Numbered from the stretch's first letter, positions 44,474 through 58,331 are shown. The stretch is 64,000 nucleotides of DNA from Zoroaster sp. YZ-2022 (GCA_029582265.1 CM055816.1:1888992-1952991), one strand, 5' to 3'. The notes: generated by a model not told the origin, from the sequence alone. Numbers and translations are program-made.

Positions 44474-45734
44474 ACCTTTTTAGCAGGTTACTCCCATTTA
44501 CAATGTGCCTTTTTAGGCAGTGTACCCCCTATTTAACATGTACCCCTATTTACCGTGTGCCCACATTTGCAATGTAACCCTTATTTGCTGTGATCCCCTT
44601 TTCACAGTATAAACCTTTCTTGACACTTTGACTCTTTTTTGTAACGTATCCCATTTTTAACAGCATGCCCCCGTTTCACAATTGTACTCCTTTTTGTAGT
44701 GTGACACCTTTTCACAATGTACCCTCATTTTACCAGCGCACCCTCTTTTCATAATGTAGACCTTTTGCCACACTGGATACGCAGACAGAACCAAAATAAG
44801 CAAACATAATATAGCATACTAAATGAGTTCACTAACCTCTTCATTTCAACTGTACGCCTTGGCAATGTATAAACTATATAAATAATGTATAACTAGAAAT
44901 TATTCGTCGACATTGTGTTTATCCCTCATATCATTATACAATACAACAATTCAATAAAACCAACACTGAAATATACTATTTATTACTATATAACATGTTA
45001 ATAAAGCATGCATAGTAATTGTACGTGTGTTTCGTCGGCAATTTTATTGATAATCGATTCGAGGATTCACTCAAAATATATATCTTAAAGTAAGAAACTT
45101 TCCGCCACTTTATTTCTCCAGTGAATATAACATTTTATTGACTATATTATTAAAGGGACAATATCGTCACGATCATCAGGGCATGGATTCTGAGTGCTAG
45201 TTTTATATTAACTACGGTATGTGACTGAAAATAATACCTCACATGATAAGGTCCATTGCTGCTGCATAAATGAGCCAGAAATTGTCAGTAACTGTGTTCA
45301 TCACTTGGACACCGATTCTATGACCTGTTGAAAGTCTGCTCCGATCGTGACGATGTCTTTCCTGTAATAGACCTATCTAGACTTGTAATTCAGACACAAA
45401 CTCTACAGGAAAATGCAATAATTATCTCAATTTAGATTTTAGAATCTCTCCATTCTACGTGTACCCATTTGCTTAAGTTAAATCCAACTCCAACTGTAAA
45501 ATAATATAGATTCTAAAACAAGAAGAGATTAAACAACCGAAAACCTATTCCACATGGTTTGCTATTTTATTGGCAATGTTGTTTTAAATCCAAACACTTT
45601 TTTACATTCCTCGTACAAATGAGATAATTTTCAAAACGATTGACCGAAGCATGTTTAACAACCCTTGTGTAACATTATAACACCGGTTATGAATTTATCA
45701 CGCTACGTCATCAAATAATTTATTTATCTAAAGG
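44474..45734. other. target array remnant, then non-coding repeats
   Basis: 44,473-44,478 is the right TACCTT duplication. The ACAATGTACC-type repeat continues to about 44,770. A 150-bp stretch at 45,170-45,320 (GGGCATGGATTCTGAGTGCT ... AATGAGCCAGAAATTGTCAG) has a diverged copy at 50,785-50,930. No gene. Confidence 0.5.
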
Positions 45735-48719
45735 CAGTGGCGTAGCCAGGATTTTCAGATTGGGGGAAAACATTTTTGAGGGTAAATTTACTGAAACACA
45801 ACTCAATATGAACGGACAAATAATGTCAAAATACAGACTAAATTGCCAACGTTCAGAAGATCAGAAATACAAAGACGTTTGTGACTGCTTAAAGGGAAGG
45901 TACAGCACTAGTAATGTTGGAAAAAACTACTTAGCTACTAGTCTTTTAATCAAGATATACCTTTAAAAATAAACAGTAAATATAAACAGAAAATAGTTAA
46001 AATACATTCAGATATTCTCTATTCATTCTAACGCGAAATATAAGAAAGAGTATTCAGTCCTAAATTTGAAATAGAAATTATTTCACTTTTCTTGAAAGTG
46101 ACATCACCCCAGACAAAATTATTTTCTTAGGAAGATTGATACCTTCATCCTCTTTAAACCAACTAAGTTTCACATTTTAATTCGAAAATCTTGTTTTTTT
46201 AAGGGAAGGTACAATGCTGGCAATATTGACAAAACTGCTTCTGTATACGGGTATGCTTATACACTCTTTGAAACATGACATACATTAATTAACCTGTAAC
46301 AATTACAGCTTATTATGTTGTGTCATTAACCGTATTACTCCAGCTGCTGAGGATTCTATATGGACACATTATACACTTTTTGGTAAAAGCATGATATATT
46401 GCATCGGGGTTTAGAAAGGGCCAATATCCTTTGATGCTTTGGACCTATCTTGGGTCCAACATTGAGGGCGGGCTTTGAAAAGTGGAAGAGGCCCCAACAT
46501 TATGACTTTGCGTGTTTTTACATTTTTTAAAATTTATTTTGATTAGATAATTGCATACGATCGTTTTTGAAATGTTGAGGGTGGGGACGCAAAATACCAA
46601 ATCTGACCCTAGTAGCCCCAACTTTGTGTAACTATTTATCTGAAATTGACAATTATAGACTGTGTTGTATATCCAGATGCAGACCCATATTGCATTTTAC
46701 CTATTTTAGGGGCGATATCGATACATTATATCATCGATATTTTCACTTCCGCAAACATTCCCTCGCCCATAACAAGATTTCTATGTCTCGGGAATCAGAT
46801 AGAAATTATTACAGATCTTTGTATTAACAAATATTAATCTGAATATGCCTAAAATGGAGAATTAAAATGATCATAGAAACAAGTTATTTTTTCTGCTCAA
46901 ATCCCTTTTATATACACAATAGGATGACACATATATTTATGCAAACCACTGCCATTCCCAGTTTGTGGGTTATTTTTTCTTTAATGTATTTAATGTATTT
47001 CAAAGTCACATCCAACCCATCAGACCCTCTCCCCGCTCCTTTTCTCACCCATCTCCACTCCTCCACACCCTCCCATACCCGCTCAATTCTCTTTTGCCTA
47101 TTTCTTTACAGACCTTATTCATTGAGGAAGGTTGTTTTCAAGTTTTTGTTAGCACAGTATTAAACTAAAATGTTGAATCAACCATAGACAACACTTTATG
47201 CAGTTAAATTTAACTCAAAGAAAGCGTTTAAATACGGTAACATGGAGTCAAGTTGAGTCTAACTTTAATAATGTTAATTCGATACGTTTAAAAGCTGAAT
47301 TTAACTTTATAAAGAGTTGTCACTGACAGAAGTCTATAAAATGTTGATTCAAAACACTTAGTTTTTAGAGTGCAGTGATTGATTACATATATGAATATAT
47401 TCCACATCCCACCCCTCCTCACACCCTTCCCACATCCTCCCCAGTCCTTCCTACCCTACCTTCGTCTATAAGATGATTGTGTTATACGTAAATTATGGAC
47501 AAGTGATCATCATAAATATTTAAATTTGTTGGTTTCTGAAGCTTTTATTACAAACATACATTAAAGTTTACACTAAACGTTCCCCATCCTAACCTTGCCT
47601 TTATGATGATTCGTTCTAGAAATATGAACAGCTGTTTCGTTCTAGAAATATGAACAGCTGGTTACCCTAAATATTAAAGTTTGTGAGTGTATGTGGCTTT
47701 GATTCACTGTACAAAATGTTTATATTGATAAATATTGATAAATTAAAAATACTCGATGATTCTCACACACCAAAACCTTCCCCATCGTTAATACAAAAAT
47801 TAAGATTACAATTTAGTTATCCTAAATTTTAAAGTTTGTGAGTTTCTGTAGCTTTGATTCACAAAACGTCCATATTTATATTGATAAATATTGATAAATC
47901 ATCTATATTTCAAAATGCAATGATGAGGTGTCATCACGCAGATTCTTATTTAGCATGTTATCCTCGTATGGAATCTGCCAAAAAAAACATGTTGTTCATC
48001 CCCCACAACATTGTCCATCCTAACTTCTGCTGGATTAACATATATATGTTTTTGAAACAAAATACAAACAAGTTATAAACTGTGCTCTTCTTGGTACCAT
48101 CCTTAGCTTCCTACAATATCCTATAATTGTATAGTTTAGCATGGTATAACAATAATCGGTGATTTTCTAAAACTATTTGAAATTATTCCCAAATGTGGTT
48201 TATGCGATTTGAAATTTGGGTTTTTAACATTTTTATTTTATTAAAGGTTTTCTCGGCCAATTTCAAAACTGTTCATTTTCGTTAAACAACATTCAAATTC
48301 AACGCAAAATTCAATTAATGTTCTTGCATATCGTGAGATATGTTTAGGGCTAAATAAACCTGATGTTAGTTCGAGATTTATTTGTGAATTATTTGGAGAA
48401 ATATCTCATATGAAAGTGAGTTACTTCGCTTAACAAGAACAAAGTACAACCAAATAACCGGTGATGCGAAACACACGGAATGTACGTCTTTAAATGCAGA
48501 ATGGCGAGTGAACATTTATTTCGGTTCCGTATCACAGTTTATTATCACTCATTGGTAGTTTAGAGTAATTTTGCAAATATAAGAAATATGTGGAATATCA
48601 TGTTATTATTTGAAACAAATAGTGGGAAAAAATGGTAAACAGTTCGAGTCGTGAGAAATTAAATTAAAAAAAAAATAAAAAATGTTTAAATATTATAATA
48701 TAGAATTATCACTCTGTTG
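45735..48719. other. non-coding; transposon end and local duplications
   Basis: CAGTGGCGTAGCCAGGATTT at about 45,733 is a typical transposon-end sequence, related to 6,563 and 10,289. GTTCTAGAAATATGAACAGC is tandemly duplicated at about 47,613-47,660, and TTGATAAATATTGATAAAT recurs at about 47,725 and 47,880. No gene is supported. Confidence 0.45.
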
Positions 48720-50760
48720 CCAAAAGGGATAAACCCCGTGAGTTTTTGAAAAATTAGCGTCCTATCTCGCTCCTTAACACAGGCGTCTGCATGTATCGCT
48801 GAGAGATTGAAATCTTGTCTGCCCCATAATATTAATGAGCGCCAAAAGGGATTTATGGCGGGTCGTTTTATAGGTGAAAATATTCGTCTGATGTACGACT
48901 TAATTCATATTACTGATTCGGATACATTCCTGGTCTATTAATTTCTATTGATTTTGAATAAGGGTTTGACTCAGACTCACATGAGTGTATCCTTAATATT
49001 TTGGATAAATTTAACTTTGGTCCATCTATAAAAAAAAATATGGATCACAATTTTCTACAACCACGCCTCTTCTTCGATTTTAGTTAACGGTTTCCTCTCA
49101 GAATCCTTTAAAATAGTGAGGGGTTGTAGACAAGGTGATGGTCTTAGCCCGTATTTATTTCTTTTGTGTGTAGAGTTTTTTTTGCTATGATGGTATGTAA
49201 TGACAAAGACTTAAAAGGTATTAAGGAACCGGTAAAGAGTTTCGATTATCTCAATATGCTGATGACACTGTTTTATTTCTCGATGGTTCTGAGAAATCTA
49301 TGCAGGCTTCATTTAACATTCTTGACTTGTTTGCCAATATGTCGGGACTTAAAGTTAATGATGATAAACGAATGTGGTTTGGATTGGTTCAAAGAAAGGT
49401 AGTGTGGACAAGGTATGTGAGGAGATCAATGTCCACTGGGTGAGGCCATTGGAGATCTACATCCAGATCTACATCCATAGTTTTACTTATAACGAGATGA
49501 TCTAAGCGGAATCTTAAAGTTCTTGGCAGAATCACTGTTGTCAAATCTTTATTTCTATTCCTGACCCGCCTATTAATATTATTGTTTTTCAAATTCATTT
49601 GGAGGGGTAATGACCGGGTTAGTAGAAATCAAATGGTTCAAGATTACAGCCAAGCAGGGCTATGTATGGTAGATATTACAGATTACATGAACGCCATTAA
49701 AATCACTTGGCTCCGCAGACTCCTTGTTTCTGACAATAGTTGTCCTTTGGAAGGGGGATCTTTGAAATTGCTTTATACCCATAAGAATGAGAACATTTTT
49801 GGAGGGATGTTTTTACATCCTGGTCTAAATTTACCCTGGCACATACTCCCATGACTGCTGAAGATGTTTTGTCAAACACTCTGTGGCACAATGATAAAAT
49901 TAAGGTGTGTAAAAATGCATCTGTTATAAGCATTTGGAGTCTGCAGGTGTCAAATATATTTTCGATCTTTTGAATGACAACGGTAAATTGAGGATTTCAG
50001 GAATAAGTTTAACATTAGAACTAATGTCTTGGAATATATCAAGTTTGCTTTTCCAGATATGTTCCCTTTACAAAATGCAATATCCAATGTCCTTTTATTC
50101 CCTTTAATTTCAAAATTCTTTTGAGGAATAAGAAAGGTTCGAGTAGAATGTCTAACGTCATGACCTCCTCCAGGAAAGTACCTTATACATTTCTAAGTGG
50201 AACAATAAGTTGCAAATAGATTGTAGTTTTTCTAAATGGTCGTTAGTCTTTCAACTGTACAATAGACACTATGTTGAGATGGTTCCAGTATAGACTAACA
50301 CACATGATTTTAGCTACGAATTATTTTTCAAAATTAACAAGTCGAGCACGAATTTATGTACTTTTTGTAACAATGAAGAGGAGACTCTTCTGTTTGGCTC
50401 ATGTGACTCAACAATTTCATTTTATAGTTGTTTCGTAGATCAAGGATAAAACTAATTTTAACATCATCTTAGACAATGAAGTATTTTTGTTTGGTAAAAC
50501 TGACTTCGAGTGTAAAGCTATTAACCTGATCCTATTAATTTGTCGTTTCCATATTTATTAGAGGAAAATTACCAAGGAAATACCATCTCTTTCAATTCTC
50601 AAAAAAGATCTTAAGAATTACTACTCCATGGAAATATTTATGTATAGTTGTAACGATAATATGGCGAAATTTTACCGTAAATGGGATTTCTTCTCTGTAC
50701 TTTGCCAAGACCGCTTGAATATATCCATTAGAAAGATACAAACATTCCCAGCGTGACATT
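48720..50760 (+). pseudogene. decayed non-LTR retrotransposon, reverse transcriptase
   Basis: Broken frames on the plus strand keep RT landmarks in order: KGFMAGRFIGENIRLMYDLI near 48,845, a LISIDFE block near 48,940, RGCRQGDGLSPYLFLLCVE near 49,120, a YADDTVLFLDGSE-type catalytic block near 49,255 and VNDD(K) near 49,355. Beyond lie FFKFIWRGNDR at 49,585 and TAEDVLSNTLWHNDKIKV near 49,855, and the end has HIY..KITKEIPSL near 50,560. This order resembles an L1/Tx1-like second ORF, 5'-truncated, with dozens of stops and frameshifts. It is an old dead copy. No intact endonuclease domain is seen. Confidence 0.75.
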
Positions 50761-50784
50761 ATTGGTCGTTTTCTTATTATGTTT

Positions 50785-50930
50785 AAAGGTTCAATACCAC
50801 CACGATCAATAGGGCATGGAATCAGAGTGCTAGTTTTAGATTAAATCAGTGACTGAAAATAATACCCTACATGATAAGGTCATATTACTGCTGTATAAAT
50901 GAGCCAGTAATTTGTAGTCATTGTGTTCAT
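50785..50930 (+). repeat. interspersed repeat, second copy
   Basis: Matches 45,170-45,320 over about 145 bp with many changes (GGGCATGGAATCAGAGTGCT; CATGATAAGGTC; AATGAGCCAGTAATTTG). The family is unnamed and non-coding. Confidence 0.6.
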
Positions 50931-51430
50931 GAAATGTATTAATACAATAGGACCATCATGTAATATAAAACTGCATAATAGGTCTACTATAATATTGTAG
51001 TTAAAAATAGCCAAATATTTACAAGCTTTGTTATTACTTTATTAAACGTTAGTGGACCCACACGGCAAAGTTGGGAGAGGTAATAATGTACCTCTGTTCT
51101 AGTCAGGCATTTACATTTTGTAATTAGCCAACATTTGTCCGTGTAGCCACCCCCATCCCTCGTTCAACCACCCTAGATTTATTTTTAGGATATATATACA
51201 GTATATACAGCCAATTTTTCTGTGCTCGCTACCCGTTTATAATATTTCAGGTCAGTTTCTCCATATAAATCTACTTTGTGTACAACCACATTAAAGGCTT
51301 GTCCCGTTATTGTGTGATCCCCGCTACTGCCGTTACCCGGGTTGTTTGCATCTGACCGGGGCTTGATCCCTGGCTACTCGGCAGGTTTGGCCTCCGACCT
51401 GGCCCCATAGAGCAACAGATAATTGGCATT

Positions 51431-51503
51431 GGCTGGTTAGCTCAGTTGGTAGAGCGCTCGTACGGTAATCGAGAGGTCGCGGGTTCGAGTCCGGCATCAG
51501 CCA
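51431..51503 (+). tRNA. tRNA-like sequence, probably a SINE head or pseudo-tRNA
   Basis: 73 nt fold as a tRNA. The acceptor stem is GGCTGGT with ATCAGCC (one G-T pair), the D arm is GCTC/GAGC and the anticodon stem CTCG/CGAG. The T loop is TTCGAGT with a mispaired stem (GCGGG against CCGGC). The anticodon loop ACGGTAA lacks the usual U33, so a functional identity cannot be given. The following CCAATTTTTCTTTGCTCGCT also occurs at 51,211 without the tRNA part, pointing to a repeat family rather than a working gene. Confidence 0.5.
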
Positions 51504-51521
51504 ATTTTTCTTTGCTCGCTA

Positions 51522-52170
<649 letters not shown>

Positions 52171-52445
52171 TTAGCCTTGGAAATTTAATTTTAGTGACTT
52201 CATCAATACGTAAGGCTCTAGTAGTAACACATACTGAATTGAACGCGTCACTCGAATGATTTGTAAGGTCAAATCATACAATGCATAAGTAATTCACAGC
52301 ATGTCAGCGTATTATTTCACATTGTATAGACACGTGTGTGTTGTATGGATAGTGATATTGCTCCCTTATGTGTCATTGTTGGTGTATGCCAGTTACATGA
52401 AGTTTCCTGACAAATCCATTTTTCTGCTTTTCTGCCGTTTTGTCA

Positions 52446-52842
52446 CACAGTGGCCTAAAAGTGGACATTCCCACAACCCGAAAAGTAGATCGAACCGTCA
52501 CAATACATGTCGGACGTAGGCGCCAGGTAGGCGCGTTCCGTTTGATCTGTGATGTGCCGCCCCCTGTTTTTCAGCATGCATCGTTTTGGTGCATTGGTAG
52601 GATTCGTCCATTATTCTGTGGATAAGGGAGTACATTTATCAAATCATTCAATCAATTTGGATTTGTCCAAAACGTTCGATCTACTTTTCGGGTTGTGGAA
52701 AAACAGGAGGCGGCACATCACAGATCAAACGGAACGCGCCTACCTGGCGCCTACGTCGGACATGTATTGTGACGGTTCGATCTACTTTTCGGGTTGTAGG
52801 AAACCAGAAAAGCAGATGTCCACTTTTTGACCGCCAGTGTAG
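52446..52842. mobile_element. fold-back element with about 125-bp inverted arms
   Basis: The left arm 52,446-52,572 (CACAGTGGCCTAAAAGTGGA, CGAAAAGTAGATCGAACCGT, GGACGTAGGCGCCAGGTAGG) is matched inversely at 52,700-52,842. The loop is about 125 bp. Related AAAAGCAGAAAAGTAGAAAA fragments continue to 53,030. Non-coding and MITE-like. Confidence 0.75.
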
Positions 52843-53069
52843 TTGAACAAGTAACATCTGCTTTTCTTGAAACTGAAAAGCAGAAAAGTAGAAAAATGGA
52901 TGTTACCAAAATGTTCAATCTACTTTTTAGGTGGAAGAAAAGCAGAAAAGTAGAAAAATGCACTAGCCAACAACGTTCAATCTGCTTTTTCATTATTTAG
53001 AAAGCTGAAAAGCAGATGTCCACTTTTCGACCTCCATACAAGATGAGAAGGGGGCTCAATGAAAATAGT

Positions 53070-54125
53070 ATCTTGGCAATAATATCATCAGTATTCTCAT
53101 AGCAATGTCAATAATATCATCAGTATTCTCATAGCAATGTCAATAATATCATCAGTATTCTCATAGCAATGTCAATAATATCATCAGTATTCTCATAGCA
53201 ATGTCAATAATATCATCAGCATTCTCATAGCAATGTCAATAATATCATCAGTATTCTCATAGCAATGTCAATAATATCATCAGTATTCTCATAGCAATGT
53301 CAATAATATCATCAGTATTCTCATAGCAATGTCAATAATATCATCAGTATTCTCATAGCAATGTCAATAATACCATCAGCATTCTCACAGCAATGTCATC
53401 AGTATTCTCATAGCAATGTCAATAATATCATCAGTATTCTCACATCAATGTCAATAATATCATCAGTATTCTCATAGCAATGTCAATAATATCATCAGTA
53501 TTCTCATAGCAATGTCAATAATATCATCAGTATTCTCATAGCAATGTCAATAATATCATCAGTATTCTCATAGCAATGTCAATAATATCGTCAGTATTCT
53601 CACAGCAATGTCAATAATATCATCAGTATTCTCATAGCAATGTTCAATAATATCATCAGTATTATCATAGCAATGGCAATAATATCATCAGTATTCTCAC
53701 AGCAATGTTCAATAATATCATCAGTATTCTCATAGCAATGTCAATAATATCATCAGTATTCTCATAGCAATGTCAATAATATCATCAGTATTCTCATAGC
53801 AATGTCAATAATATCAGTATTCTCATAGCAATGTAAATAATATCATCAGTATTCTCACAGCAATGTCAATAATATCATCAGTATTCTCATAGCAATGTTC
53901 AATAATATCATCAGTATTCTCACAGCAATGTCAATAATATCATCAGTATTCTCATAGCAATGTTCAATAATATCATCAGTATTCTCATAGCAATGTTCAA
54001 TAATATCATCAGTATTCTCATAGCAATGTCAATAATATCATCAGTATTCTCATAGCAATGTCCAATAATATCATCAGTATTCTCATAGCAATGTCAATAA
54101 TATCATCAGTATTCTCATAGCAATG
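53070..54125 (+). repeat. 32-bp minisatellite, about 33 copies
   Basis: The unit is CAATGTCAATAATATCATCA then GTATTCTCATAG. Copies are nearly identical; common variants are CACAG for CATAG and an extra T (CAATGTTCAATA). A few copies are shortened (53,390, 53,810). No gene. Confidence 0.95.
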
Positions 54126-54929
54126 TAATTCCCAGAAAACGTGGCAATCATGTATCAAAATACACCGTATACATAACGAACAACATCCAACGCTATAATT
54201 ATGTGACTGGCTCTGGCAAAACCCTAAACTTGGACCCAATTTTCAAAAGTGACCTCCCAAATTTATCGTGAAAATTAACAATGTTCCCAACAACGTTTCA
54301 GGATTTTTCTTTTTCCATCAAAATCTAGAGAAAATGCTTTATATGGTGACATGAAGATTGATCTCTCAAACTGGTCCCCGGGGTAAGTTTTTGACCTTTT
54401 TATGGTCAAGTTTCGGGTTTTGCCAGAGCGGGTCACATATGCTTCATACTAAGCGGTACGCACTCGACCCATTTTAAAAAGCGACGGACACTCATCAATC
54501 TTGCAAAAGATCATTTTCATACACGACTTTTTCCCGAAACGTGCCTAGCTCCCACGGACACATTCGACATGCAGGTAGCTACTTACAGCAGAATTTGTTA
54601 CGGGCAGTTCAAGTCAATGACATTAAAATGCAATACAAATGAGCACGTACAATCAGTTCCAACAAGTGTGGAGTATATTTTCACAATCATAACCAGATAT
54701 ATCATTTGGTCTTTAGTCATTATTCGGTTTTTACGAGTTCGGTTCTGTTGCAGGAGGAATAATCCCCTAATGTCTTCATTGTATCCTCTACAATAAATAG
54801 GGACAATTTACATGTTCATGATCCCATACGCGTTCGCCTGACTTGACCGTGTGGTAGGGGTGTTACTGTTTGGTAGTCTTCTATTGCGAAGGGGTTTTTA
54901 TGAGTGCGGTGAGGCGTAGGTGGGTTGGG
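54126..54929. other. no recognisable gene
   Basis: Unique-looking sequence between two minisatellites. The frame at 54,569-54,796 has no recognisable domain and I do not call it. Confidence 0.4.
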
Positions 54930-56965
54930 GTGTCAGTGTCTGGTATTAACCTTGGATTGTTAGGGTGATTTTATGGGTGAGGTGGGGCGTAGGTGGGTTG
55001 GGGTGTTAATGTCTGGTAACCTTGGATTGTGAGGGGATTGTTATGCGTGGAGTGGGGCGTAGGTGGGTTGGGGTGTTAGTGTCTGGTATTAACCTTGGAT
55101 TGTTAGGGTGATTTTATGGGTGAGGTGGGGCGTAGGTGGGTTGGGGTGTTAGTGTCTGGTAACCTTGGATTGTGAGGGGATTGTTATCCGTGGGGTGGGT
55201 TGTGGGTGGGTTGGGGGTGTTAGTGTCTGGTAACCTTGGATTGCGAAGGGGTTTTTATGAGTGCGGTGGGGCGTCGGTGGGTTGGGGTGTTAGTGTCTGG
55301 TAACCTTGGATTGTAAGGGGATTGTTATGCGTGGGGCGGCGTTGGTGGGTTGGGGTGTTAGTGTCTGGTAACCTTGGATTGTGAGGGGATTGTTATGCGT
55401 GGGGTGGGGCGTAGGTGGGGTGGGGCGTAGGTGGGGTGAGGCGTAGGTGGGGTGGGGTGTTAGTGTCTGGTAACCTTGGATTGTAAGGGGGATTTTATGG
55501 GTGGGGTGGGGCATAGGTGGGTTGGGGTGTTAGTGTCTGGTAACCTTGGATTGTGAAGGGGATTTTTTTGGGTGGGGTGGGGCGTAGGTGGGTTGGGGTG
55601 TTAGTGTCTGGTAACCTTGGATTGTGAGGGGATTGTTATGCGTGGGGTGCAGCGTAGGTGGGTTGGGGTGTTAGTGTCTGCTAACCTTGGATTGTGAGGG
55701 GATTGTTATGCGTGGGGTGGGGCGTAGGTGGGGTGGGGTGTTAGTGTCTGGTAACCTTGGATTGTAAGGGGATTGTTATGCGTGGGGTGGGGCGTAGGTG
55801 GGTTGGGTTGTTAGTGTCTGGTAACCTTGGATTGTGAAGGGGATTAGTATGGGTGGGGTGGGGCGTAGGTGGGTTGGGGCGTTAGTGTCTTGTAACCTTG
55901 GATTGTACAGGGATTGTTATGTGTACGTGTGGGCTGGGGTGTAGGTGGAGCGGGGCGTAGGTGGGTTGATGTGTTAGTGTCTGCTAACCTTGGATTGTGA
56001 GGGGATTGTTATGCGTGGGGTGGGGCGTAGGTGGGGTGGGGCGTAGGTGGGGTGGGGCGTAGGTGGGGTGGGGCGTAGGTGGGGGTGGGGTGTTAGTGTC
56101 TGGTAACCTTGGATTGTAAGGGGGATTTATATGGGTGGGTGGGGCGTAGGTGGGTTGATGCGTTAGTGTCTGCTAACCTTGGATTGTGAAGGGATTGTTA
56201 TGCGTGGAGTGGGGCGTAGGTGGGGTGGGGTGTTAGTGTCTGGTAACCTTGGATTGTAAGGATATTTTATGGGTGGGGTGGGGCGTAGGTGGGTTGGGGT
56301 GTTAGTGTCTGGTAACCTTGGATTGTAAGGATATTTTATGGGTGGGGTGGGGCGTAGGTGGGTTGGGGTGTTAGTGTCTGGTAACCTTGGATTGTACAGG
56401 GGATTAGTATGGGTGGGGTGGGGCGTAGGTGGGTTGGGGTGTTAGTGTCTGGTAACCTTGGATTGTACAGGGATAGTTATGTGTACGTGTGGGCTGTGGT
56501 GTAGGTGGGGCGGGGCGTAGGTGGGTTGATGTGTTAGTGTCTGCTAACCTTGGATTGTGAGGGGATTGTTATGCGTGGGGTGGGGCGTAGGTGGGGTGGG
56601 GTGTTAGTGTCTGGTAACCTTGGATTGTAAGGGGGATTTATATGTGGGTGGGTGGGGCGTAGGTGGGTTGGGGTGTTAGTGTCTGGTAACCTTGGATTGT
56701 GCAGGGATTGTTATGTGTGGGATGTGGTGTAGGTGGGGCGGGGCGTAGGTGGGTTGATGCGTTAGTGTCTGCTAACCTTGGATTATGAGGTGATTGTTAT
56801 GCGTGGGGTGGGGCGTAGGTGGGTTGGGGTGTTAGTGTCTGGTAACCTTGGATTGTGATGGGGATTTTATGGGTGGAGTGGGGCGTAGGTGGGTTGGGGT
56901 GTTAGTGTCTGGTAACCTTGGATTGTGAGGGGCTTGTTATGGGTGGGGTGGGGCGTAGGTGGGGC
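54930..56965 (+). repeat. G-rich 70-bp minisatellite, left block
   Basis: The unit of about 70 bp reads GGTGTTAGTGTCTGGTAACC, TTGGATTGTGAGGGGATTGT, TATGCGTGGGGTGGGGCGTA and GGTGGGTTGG. Units vary in length and some GGGGTGGGGCGTAGGT segments are internally multiplied (55,395-55,450, 56,010-56,090). Each unit carries closely spaced G runs able to form a quadruplex on the plus strand. Minus-strand frames are repeat translations, not genes. Confidence 0.92.
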
Positions 56966-57255
56966 TGTGTCATGTATTCCAAGATGATATTGAAGGCGGG
57001 AGAGAAGGATTTTATGATCGACCGTGGCAAAAGCAGCGCTTAAGTCTAACAAAACTAATGAAAATCTCATTCTCAAGTTTGGTAAAAGTTCTTAAATCAG
57101 AATTATACCGGGATTTCTTACCTCCCTCTAATGACTCACCTAGTGTGGCTCTGAATTTCTTTTATTGTAAATTGCAATATTTCAGCCAAGTGCTCCTTTT
57201 GTGATGTATATTTTTTGAACGAACGAACGAACGAACGAACGAACGAACGAACGGG
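56966..57255 (-). pseudogene. LINE reverse-transcriptase fragment inside the minisatellite
   Basis: On the minus strand the frame reads FSLVLLDLSAAFATVDHKIL then LSRLQYHLGI. This is the L-D-L-S-x-A-F-D-T-V-D-H motif of non-LTR retrotransposon RT, with the family's Asp replaced by Ala (AFATVDH). Only about 35 codons are recognisable. The insert ends in (GAAC)n at about 57,217-57,252, and minisatellite units resume immediately. Confidence 0.75.
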
Positions 57256-57528
57256 TTGGGGTGTTAGTGTCTGGTAACCATGGATTGTGAGGGGATTGTT
57301 ATGTGTGGGGTGGGGCGTAGGTGGGTTGAGGTGTTAGTGTCTGGTAACCTTGGATTGTGAGGTGATTGTTATGCGTGGGGTGGGGCGTAGGTGGGTTGAG
57401 GTGTTAGTGTCTGGTAACCTTGGATTGTGAGGTGATTGTTATGCGTGGGGTGGGGCGTAGGTGGGTTGAGGTGTTAGTGTATGGTAACCTTGGATTGTGA
57501 GGGGATTGTTATGTGTGGGGTGGAGTAT
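57256..57528 (+). repeat. G-rich minisatellite, right block
   Basis: Four more units of the 54,930 repeat, more alike to each other (GTGGGTTGAGGTGTTAGTGT, GAGGTGATTGTTATGCGTG) than to most of the left block. Confidence 0.9.
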
Positions 57529-57894
57529 TATGACTACGGTGCATACAAAACCATGATGTGAAAGATTAGGCCAAAAAGGTCTCTGCGCGCGTCGCCTCAG
57601 TCTCGCGCGTTGGTATTTTAAGGTGTTTTTTTCTTCTTGCTTTTTTGCTATGCCCAATTGCAGCCAAAAATTGCAAATTCTGTCGCGTTGTGTTTTAGAT
57701 GACTTTTTCACACAGGGGTATGAATATTTGCATGATTTGTGTGGCCTCTCTTAGTCACCATAACGTACTTTGTGTATGGGAAATTTGGTCAATTGCAATA
57801 ACAGTATAGTGATGTATTTCACTGGTTGGCCACACTGTTTTGCCTTAAATATACAACAGTAAGAACACTGCAAATACAGAACATAATTATGGTA
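57529..57894. other. no recognisable gene
   Basis: Short unique stretch between the minisatellite and the MITE. It ends with ATAATTATGGTA, the left target-site duplication of the MITE. Confidence 0.4.
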
Positions 57895-58319
57895 TATCGT
57901 TTCGGTTTGCGGTAACACCATGTGTTTTTTCTCAACTATCGCGAAGCTGAGGTACAGGTTCTGAAAAGAACCTTATCGCACAACTCGTATCTCAACATTC
58001 GTTAAGTGAGAAAGGTTCACGGGAGAACCAGTGTCGGGCAAGTCGTTTTTCTCTACTGTCGCTAAGTGAGAATAACCCGTGAAGTCCCCATGGTTCTCCC
58101 TGAATCATATTTCTCACTTAGCGACAGTAGAGAAAAACGAGTTGCCCGACATAGGTTCTCCCTTGAAACCTTTTCGCTTAACGAAAGTTGAAATACGAGT
58201 TGTGCGATAAAGTTTTTTCAGAACATGTATACCTCAGCTTCGCGATAGTCAAGATAAACACATGGTGTTACCGCAAACCGAAACGATATCAATGTTCAAT
58301 GCAAAGCCTCAAATCATAT
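57895..58319. mobile_element. second copy of the Polinton-resident MITE, 425 bp
   Basis: Flanked by ATAATTATGGTA at 57,883-57,894 and 58,320-58,331 (12 bp). It has the inverted TTTCGGTTTGCGGTAACACC ends, TTCTGAAAAGAACC and ACAACTCGTATCTCAACA. The GCAAAGCCTC extension is here at the right end, so the copy is inverted relative to 37,177. It lacks most of the central part of that copy and is a near-perfect palindrome around 58,090. Confidence 0.75.
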
Positions 58320-58331
58320 ATAATTATGGTA

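Noticed and set aside
51431..51503. Functional tRNA gene
   Set aside because: Anticodon loop lacks U33, the T stem is mispaired and the 3' flank is a repeated sequence.
55290..57711. Proline/threonine-rich minus-strand frames (PHPTHNNPLTIQGYQTLTP)
   Set aside because: Translations of the 70-bp minisatellite.
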